Below, in pieces: positions 22,209 through 27,037 of a stretch of 27,037 bases of DNA (position 1 is its first letter; each line of letters starts with the position of its first letter). The stretch spans positions 1-27,037 of the forward strand of contig JAZQUV010000037.1 of the NCBI GenBank assembly GCA_045631465.1, in the 5' to 3' direction. The stretch is from Aphodosoma sp045631465 (GTDB lineage: Bacteria; Bacteroidota; Bacteroidia; Bacteroidales; Paludibacteraceae). The notes beneath the pieces are model-generated. The model saw only the letters and a program-made list of their open reading frames with translations. It ran no database searches and was not told the origin of the DNA. The position numbers and the translations under genes were made by a program.

Positions 22209-24269
22209 ATGGAAATAAAATTAGTCACAGTGGAAGAGTTATTAGGTAAAAAATTTATCATACCTAAATATCAACGTGGTTACAAATGGACAGAAACACA
22301 CATAAAAGATCTTCTAGATGATTTAGATGACTTTTTTAAAGAGTCTAATGACGATAATATGGATAGTTTTTATTGTCTCCAACCATTGTGTGTCCGTCAA
22401 GGAATAGGAAAGACAGAAACAATAAAAGGGATAACATTAAATTCAGAATCTAAGATTAATGATATTTTAAATCAAGTTAAATCATATTTTAATGAGAATA
22501 GAATATGGCGAGTTATTGATGGGCAGCAAAGGTTAACAACGATTTTTTTAATTTTATCTTACCTAAATATAAATAACAAATATTCAATTGAATATGAATC
22601 GCGAGATAAAAGTGCAATATACTTAAATGACATAAACACAAAACATGATGATGATAATAATATTGATTTTTATCATATAAATGTAGTTTATAAAACAATA
22701 AAAAAATGGTTTGAAAATAAAGATGATGAAAATAAAGAAAAATTTATAAGAAAATTTATAAGAAATTTATTAACACGGACTAAATTTATATGGTATGAAT
22801 GTGATTGTAGTAATGAAAGTGATGAAATAGAAATTTTCACACGATTGAATATAGGTAAAATAGGTTTGACCAATGCCGAATTAATAAAAGCTATTTTTTT
22901 AAATATTAAAAATTTGGAAGGAGATGAGTTACTTCAAAAAAAGATAGCACAAGAGTGGGATGATATAGAAAAATCTCTTCAAAATAATGAATTTTGGTCA
23001 TTTTTTCAAACTCCGAAATACAACAAACCAACAAGAATAGACTATTTGTTCGACTTGTTATGTGAATGTGAAATCAAAAAAGGAGATAAAAACGGAATAA
23101 TTGAAAAGATAGGAAAAGACCAATATAGAACATTTAGATTTTTTGATTATGTTGTAAAACAAGGCGGCAAAAAAGATGTAGTTGAGCTATGGAATGAACT
23201 TGTGAAAATTTATAATACTCTTCAAGAATGGTATAATGATTTGTATTATTATCACTATATTGGATTTTTGATAGAGTGTAATGGAATTAAAATAATTGAT
23301 GATTTGATTGATAAATATGATGGAACTAAAGAAGAATTTTTACTTCACATAAAAAATAAAATAAAGGAATCTTTATTATCAGAAAAAATTACTTTAGAAG
23401 ATATGCTAAATAAACAGTATGAATTAGCAACAGAAGAAAAAAATAAGATAGATAAAAGAAAATGTCGACCTATTTTGTTATTGCATAATATTCGAACTGT
23501 TATTGAGGAAAACAAACAAAATGAAAGTGAGGATAAATTCAAACATCATGTTTTTCACAGATTTCCATTCTTTCTATTAAAAGAAGCTGATTGGGATATT
23601 GAGCATATTGATTCTAATACTCCAAAAAAATTAACTGATAATTTTGAAAAATTCACATGGTTATTACAATTTGAAGGGAAACTAAATGTTGAACTAAATA
23701 ATAAACTAAATAAGATAATAGAAGAAATAATAAAAGTAATAAAAGGAAAAATAACTAGTGAAGAAAAATATGCAACATTGGCATTCTCAGAATCAAAAGC
23801 TCAGATAGCAGAGGAAGAATTAAAAAAAATCATAAAAAAATTATCATTTGATAAATTTGATGATTTAAAAGGTGAAATTGACAATTATTTTGAGGGTAAT
23901 AAAGATAATAACATCTTGGATGAATATCAAAAAAATCAAATTGGAAATTTTTGTCTTTTAGATTCATCAACTAATAGAGGTTATGGTAATTCTATATTTC
24001 CTGAGAAGAGAAGAACTATAATGGCAAAAGCAAGAAGAATGAAATGTTCTCTTGTATTGGAAGGTGATAAATTTAAGTATGAATTGAAGTCTGACAATAA
24101 TGTATCAGCATATATTCTACCTGCAACAAGAAATGTCTTTATGAAATATTACACACCAGAGACAAATGATTTTTCTTGTTGGAATAAAGACGATGCGGAA
24201 GTTTATTTAAACGATATAAAAGATAAATTAGAATGTTTTTTTAAAAAAGAAGAAAACAATGGAAAATAA
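22209..24269 (+). CDS. DUF262 protein with C-terminal DUF1524 (HNH-like) region; GmrSD/SspE-type
   Basis: 686 residues. DUF262 motifs: IIPKYQRGYKW at 17-27, VIDGQQRLTT at 102-111, EIFTRLNIGKIGLTNAELIK around 208-227. This ParB/sulfiredoxin-like domain binds or hydrolyses nucleotides. C-terminal DUF1524 candidates: WDIEHID with His466, then IGNFCLLDSSTNRGYGN near 578-594 and FPEKR, matching the His and LGNLTLL...N..F..K parts of the HNH-like nuclease. The ~110 residues between the two halves are a lysine/glutamate-rich helical insertion. Known relatives: GmrSD cleaves glucosylated phage DNA; SspE acts with phosphorothioation. No DNA-modification gene is visible here. The 3' end overlaps the next DUF262 gene by 11 nt. 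Strongly AT-rich, with AGA/ATA codons unlike the flanking core genes. Confidence 0.88.
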   Translation: MEIKLVTVEELLGKKFIIPKYQRGYKWTETHIKDLLDDLDDFFKESNDDNMDSFYCLQPLCVRQGIGKTETIKGITLNSESKINDILNQVKSYFNENRIWRVIDGQQRLTTIFLILSYLNINNKYSIEYESRDKSAIYLNDINTKHDDDNNIDFYHINVVYKTIKKWFENKDDENKEKFIRKFIRNLLTRTKFIWYECDCSNESDEIEIFTRLNIGKIGLTNAELIKAIFLNIKNLEGDELLQKKIAQEWDDIEKSLQNNEFWSFFQTPKYNKPTRIDYLFDLLCECEIKKGDKNGIIEKIGKDQYRTFRFFDYVVKQGGKKDVVELWNELVKIYNTLQEWYNDLYYYHYIGFLIECNGIKIIDDLIDKYDGTKEEFLLHIKNKIKESLLSEKITLEDMLNKQYELATEEKNKIDKRKCRPILLLHNIRTVIEENKQNESEDKFKHHVFHRFPFFLLKEADWDIEHIDSNTPKKLTDNFEKFTWLLQFEGKLNVELNNKLNKIIEEIIKVIKGKITSEEKYATLAFSESKAQIAEEELKKIIKKLSFDKFDDLKGEIDNYFEGNKDNNILDEYQKNQIGNFCLLDSSTNRGYGNSIFPEKRRTIMAKARRMKCSLVLEGDKFKYELKSDNNVSAYILPATRNVFMKYYTPETNDFSCWNKDDAEVYLNDIKDKLECFFKKEENNGK

Positions 24270-26376
24270 TAATATAACAAATACGACAACTTTTTGGGAG
24301 TTGTTGGGTGAATATGAAATAGTTATACCTATTATTCAGCGAGATTATGCTCAAGGCCGTGCAGGGAAAGAAGAATTGCGAAAAAATTTTTTAGGTCAAA
24401 TCTGTAATGCATTAGAAACAAATTCAGAATTACTTCTTGATTTTGTTTATGGGACAATAAATAATAATAGAATATATCCACTTGATGGACAACAACGACT
24501 TACAACTTTATGGTTATTGCATTGGTATTATTTTTATAAAAATGGTTTATTGGGTGTCGATGGCAACAAAGAAAAATTAATGAAATTTTCTTATGAAACA
24601 CGAGATTCTTCTAAAGAATTTATAAGATGTTTATGTGAGATCAAATTAGTCAATAATAATAGTGAAAAGCACATTGATGAGTTAATTCAAGAACAAACAT
24701 GGTTTTTGACAAAATGGAAACATGACCCAACAATTCAAGCGATGCTTCGAATGTTGAGTGGAACTTATAAATATAAAAAAGTAAATAATAAACTTGAACC
24801 TCAAGGGCAAGGGGATGGAATAGAACAATTATTCAACAAAGATGAATCGCTAAAATTATTAGAAAGATTAGTTAATAAAGATTATTGTCCAATTAAATTT
24901 CTTTTTTTAGACTTAGAAGGAATTAAACAGTCTGATAATTTATATATAAAAATGAATGCTCGTGGCAAACAACTTACGAGTTTTGAAAATTTTAAGGCTG
25001 ATCTTATTGACTTTATCCAAAAAGATAACGAAATCAAGATACATAATGAATGGGCAAATAAATGGGATACAGAATGGACTGATATATTTTGGAAAGAAAG
25101 AGATAAAAGAGAAGAAATAGATAATTTATATTTTGCCTTTATCAAAAGATATCTATATAATGAGATAGCGTTAAATGATTTAGAGAAAAATGAAGAAATA
25201 TTAAAAAATCTCAATAACGAAAATCAAGAATATTCTTCATTTAAAGATTATGAGAAATTAAGGGAAAAAGAAATTTTTCCTAAGTTATGTAAAATATTTA
25301 ACAATTTAACAACATTTAAAGAGATTATTGAAAGAAAATGTGAACGTATTAAACTGTTAAAAGATAAAGATTATAAATTTATACCGCAGTATAAAAAATA
25401 TGAAAAAGTGGAAGATAAGAATAACAAAAAAGTCCTTAGTATAACATATCAAGGTAGAGTATTGTTTTATGGTATTTGCGAATATTTAAAACAGGAAAAT
25501 ATAGATGCAAATAATGAAGAAAATTTAAGGCAATGGCTTCGAATATTAGCAAATTTGACATATTATGATGAAATAACTAATGAAAAAGAGTTTGCTTTAA
25601 GATTAAAATCTGTGCGGATGGTTTGTGATAAGATTTTGGGAAAATCGTCTAATATTTATATTTCGTTGTGTGAAATAAATATAGAAGCAGACGATACCAT
25701 AAAGAAAGACACAATAAAAAAACAACTAGAAGAGGAGCAACGAAAAATAATGTTAATCTCTCAAGATGGAGAAGGTGAAATTGAAGAAGATATTATCTTA
25801 TTAGAAGGCTCTCCTATATTCGAAGGGCATATAAACTGCCTTTTGGATTTAATTGTTTGTGATAATAGCGAAAAAGAAAAAATATGTCAGAGAAAATTAT
25901 CTAAATTATTGGCAATTCTTAAATTTAAAGAATTTAATGAAGTTAAGTTTAAGCCATATGGATTATTGAGATTGTTATTCCGTGCAATATTAACAAAATA
26001 TGAAAAAGAAGAACCTAACAAACTTTTAATAAACAATGAACACGTAGGATTTAGGAGATTATTGAATGATGGGGTATTTTATGATCCATTTAAATTTATT
26101 ATGAGGGGATTTTTGAACCTAAAAGACTCAAATATAGAGTTTAAAGCATATTTGGAAAATATAATATCTAATTATAAAAATAAAGATTGGAAGGTTTGTT
26201 TAGTTAAGTCTGATTGTTTATGGACTAGCAATTTTTCTGAAACAATGAAAATACATACTCGAAATAATATTGTTTATTTATATAAAGGAACAAATGCAAA
26301 TAAAAAAGATATTAAATTAAGTGGAAATCAATGTGGCGTTTCGTGCCCTCTTAGGAAATCTAATACTCAACCATAA
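24259..26376 (+). CDS. second DUF262 protein, without recognisable nuclease domain
   Basis: 705 residues, starting inside the end of the previous gene (11-nt overlap, hence translational coupling). DUF262 motifs: IVIPIIQRDYAQGR at 21-34, LDGQQRLTTLW at 75-85, and LYIKMNARGKQLTSFENFKADL around 228-249. Both subunits keep DGQQRLTT intact. The remaining ~450 residues are charged and helical, with VGFRRLLNDG and FYDPFKFIMRG near the end. I find no E-H-I plus LGN pattern of DUF1524, so nuclease activity may rest with its partner. The extreme C-terminus (CGVSCPLRKSNTQP) is low in conservation and may have been altered by sequence change. Inferred: two-subunit defence complex. Confidence 0.85.
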   Translation: MENNNITNTTTFWELLGEYEIVIPIIQRDYAQGRAGKEELRKNFLGQICNALETNSELLLDFVYGTINNNRIYPLDGQQRLTTLWLLHWYYFYKNGLLGVDGNKEKLMKFSYETRDSSKEFIRCLCEIKLVNNNSEKHIDELIQEQTWFLTKWKHDPTIQAMLRMLSGTYKYKKVNNKLEPQGQGDGIEQLFNKDESLKLLERLVNKDYCPIKFLFLDLEGIKQSDNLYIKMNARGKQLTSFENFKADLIDFIQKDNEIKIHNEWANKWDTEWTDIFWKERDKREEIDNLYFAFIKRYLYNEIALNDLEKNEEILKNLNNENQEYSSFKDYEKLREKEIFPKLCKIFNNLTTFKEIIERKCERIKLLKDKDYKFIPQYKKYEKVEDKNNKKVLSITYQGRVLFYGICEYLKQENIDANNEENLRQWLRILANLTYYDEITNEKEFALRLKSVRMVCDKILGKSSNIYISLCEINIEADDTIKKDTIKKQLEEEQRKIMLISQDGEGEIEEDIILLEGSPIFEGHINCLLDLIVCDNSEKEKICQRKLSKLLAILKFKEFNEVKFKPYGLLRLLFRAILTKYEKEEPNKLLINNEHVGFRRLLNDGVFYDPFKFIMRGFLNLKDSNIEFKAYLENIISNYKNKDWKVCLVKSDCLWTSNFSETMKIHTRNNIVYLYKGTNANKKDIKLSGNQCGVSCPLRKSNTQP

Positions 26377-26442
26377 TTTTATGTAATCCCACTTCCTAAA
26401 ATCAATAATAATTTAGTAAAATGACTATAAAAACAAAAAATC

Positions 26443-26514
26443 GTCTATATTTTTAGAAAATATGTCTATTTATTTAGGAAAATAATCAAAAAACTGTCTG
26501 CTTTTTTAGGAAAA
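26443..26514 (+). repeat. three imperfect direct repeats ending in TTAGGAAAA
   Basis: Copies begin at 26443, 26464 and 26496 with consensus GTCTAT(T)TTTTTAGGAAAA, spaced 21 and 32 nt. The word TTAGGAAA also occurs at 26351-26358 inside the end of the second DUF262 gene and inverted near 26393-26400. Too irregular and too short-spaced for a CRISPR array. Confidence 0.6.
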
Positions 26515-26649
26515 GAAAACCAACTTGCAAAGTTGCAAAGCTGCAAACTTCATGAAACTCATTTATATTCAGATATTTTAGTGGCACTTTGCAAGTTCGC
26601 AAATATTTTCGAACTTTCAAATTTTCAAACTTTCAAATTTTTCCCATTA

Positions 26650-26753
26650 ATACACATTGTGAGTGTGTATTTTTCGACCCAACCCAACAGCAAGGTGCAA
26701 GCAAACTGCAAGCAAGAAAACCGCCAAAATAAATACACAATGAGAGTGTGTAT
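26650..26753. repeat. pair of identical-arm palindromes ATACACA-N7-TGTGTAT
   Basis: First copy 26650-26670 (spacer TTGTGAG), second 26733-26753 (spacer ATGAGAG), 83 nt apart in the same orientation. They resemble paired operator sites but sit more than 180 nt upstream of gcvP, so a dispersed repeat is equally possible. Confidence 0.7.
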
Positions 26754-26855
26754 TATGTGGGTTCTGTGTGCGATAAAAATCACATCGATTTTGCGTTAAA
26801 ATCCATCAAATACTCCCTAAAATATCATATTGCGATAAAAATAATCCGTTTTCTA

Positions 26856-26885
26856 TTGTTAAATAAAAAGTTTTTTGTAAATTTG
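26856..26885 (+). promoter_or_regulatory. promoter of gcvP
   Basis: TTG at 26856-26858, 19-nt spacer and TAAATTTG at 26878-26885. The start would be near 26891, giving a leader of about 50 nt; this is too short for a glycine riboswitch. Confidence 0.75.
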
Positions 26886-26940
26886 CACGTTGTTATCGTT
26901 AGTAACTAATCACTAATCATTAAATCACTATAAAAGCACT

Positions 26941-27001
26941 ATGGCAAATCAATTTTCTCGTCGCCACATTGGTATTACCGAACGCGACCTGCCTAAAATG
27001 C
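26941..27001 (+). CDS. gcvP: glycine dehydrogenase (decarboxylating), P-protein, 5' end only
   Basis: The first 20 codons read MANQFSRRHIGITERDLPKM, which matches the conserved start of GcvP (F-x-x-RHIG-x-x-x-x-D-x-x-x-ML). This pyridoxal-phosphate enzyme decarboxylates glycine in the glycine cleavage system. The reading frame stays open to the window end, but the bases from 27002 on are adapter sequence, so the genuine gene is cut off after about 20 codons. The assignment rests on this short but characteristic N-terminus. Confidence 0.75.
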
Positions 27002-27037
27002 AAGTCGGAGGCCAAGCGGTCTTAGGAAGACAAGACC
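27002..27037 (+). other. sequencing adapter remnant (MGI/BGI type) at contig end
   Basis: Positions 27002-27033 read AAGTCGGAGGCCAAGCGG followed by TCTTAGGAAGACAA, identical as I recall it to the 32-nt DNBSEQ (BGI/MGI) adapter. Four further bases (GACC) end the window. This is not genomic sequence. Confidence 0.92.

Larger units (their letters stand above)
26377..26940. other. repeat-rich 564-nt intergenic region upstream of gcvP
   Basis: No credible gene; an open frame of 88 codons at 26533-26799 is repeat-derived and lacks a start context. Besides the repeats listed separately, it contains TTGCAAAG/CTTTGCAA words at 26524-26600, an AACTTTCAAATTTT near-tandem at 26611-26640, and the 12-mer TGCGATAAAAAT at 26769-26780 and 26831-26842. 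Confidence 0.7.

Noticed and set aside
26443..26514. possible CRISPR array
   Set aside because: Only three diverged copies with 2-13 nt between them, unequal spacing and no cas genes.
26533..26799. 88-codon open frame downstream of the DUF262 operon
   Set aside because: Built from TTGCAAAG and TTTCAAA repeats and the ATACACA palindromes; no start context and no conserved features.
26886..26940. glycine riboswitch upstream of gcvP
   Set aside because: The leader after the predicted start is only about 50 nt and shows no aptamer-like helices.

Overview
The window is a draft-assembly contig segment from a member of the Bacteroidota, most likely Bacteroidales. The evidence is several -33/-7 promoters of the TTTG-N19/20-TAnnTTTG type, tRNAs without an encoded CCA end, the DUF3822-rsmD pair, DUF6029 and Omp28-type surface proteins, and lipoproteins with Bacteroidota-style lipoboxes. 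I cannot name genus or species. The last ~36 bases appear to be sequencing adapter, not genome.

Layout. 1-2821: a truncated RecD-like helicase on the minus strand, divergent from a three-gene plus-strand run (a membrane-anchored protein of unknown function, DUF3822, RsmD). 2849-3008: tRNA-Asp with its own promoter and terminator. 3097-5188: a two-gene unit, an epimerase-fold/CBS fusion followed by a type I-beta DAHP synthase, closed by a bidirectional terminator. 5198-6348: a minus-strand clostripain-family lipoprotein with its own promoter. 6535-8951: nfnAB-type NADH-dependent ferredoxin:NADP+ oxidoreductase genes, 1 nt apart. 9049-10974: a LOG-family protein and an unusual cytoplasmic protein with a GH16-like domain that has lost its catalytic carboxylates. 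10978-16682: a cell-envelope block (TlpA-like thioredoxin, DUF6029 beta-barrel, two Omp28-type lipoproteins with Cys-x-x-Cys motifs, one small lipoprotein). 16698-19272: tRNA-Arg, a repeat-rich spacer and pnp, all on the minus strand.

19300-26400, between the core genes pnp and gcvP, is an AT-rich accessory region. It holds a long cytoplasmic BspA-type leucine-rich-repeat gene, a 92-codon miniature paralog created by partial duplication, and an overlapping two-gene operon of DUF262 proteins. The first carries a C-terminal DUF1524 (HNH-like) region; the second has DUF262 motifs but no recognisable nuclease. DUF262/DUF1524 proteins are known from GmrSD type IV restriction and SspE, so this pair is the best candidate for an undescribed anti-phage system here. 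A repeat-filled spacer follows, then the first 61 bases of gcvP and the adapter.

Base composition varies strongly: GC-rich at the left end and in pnp, visibly AT-rich in the DUF262 genes. Most intergenic spaces carry short inverted or tandem repeats. All functional calls rest on motif recognition by eye; no database search was run.
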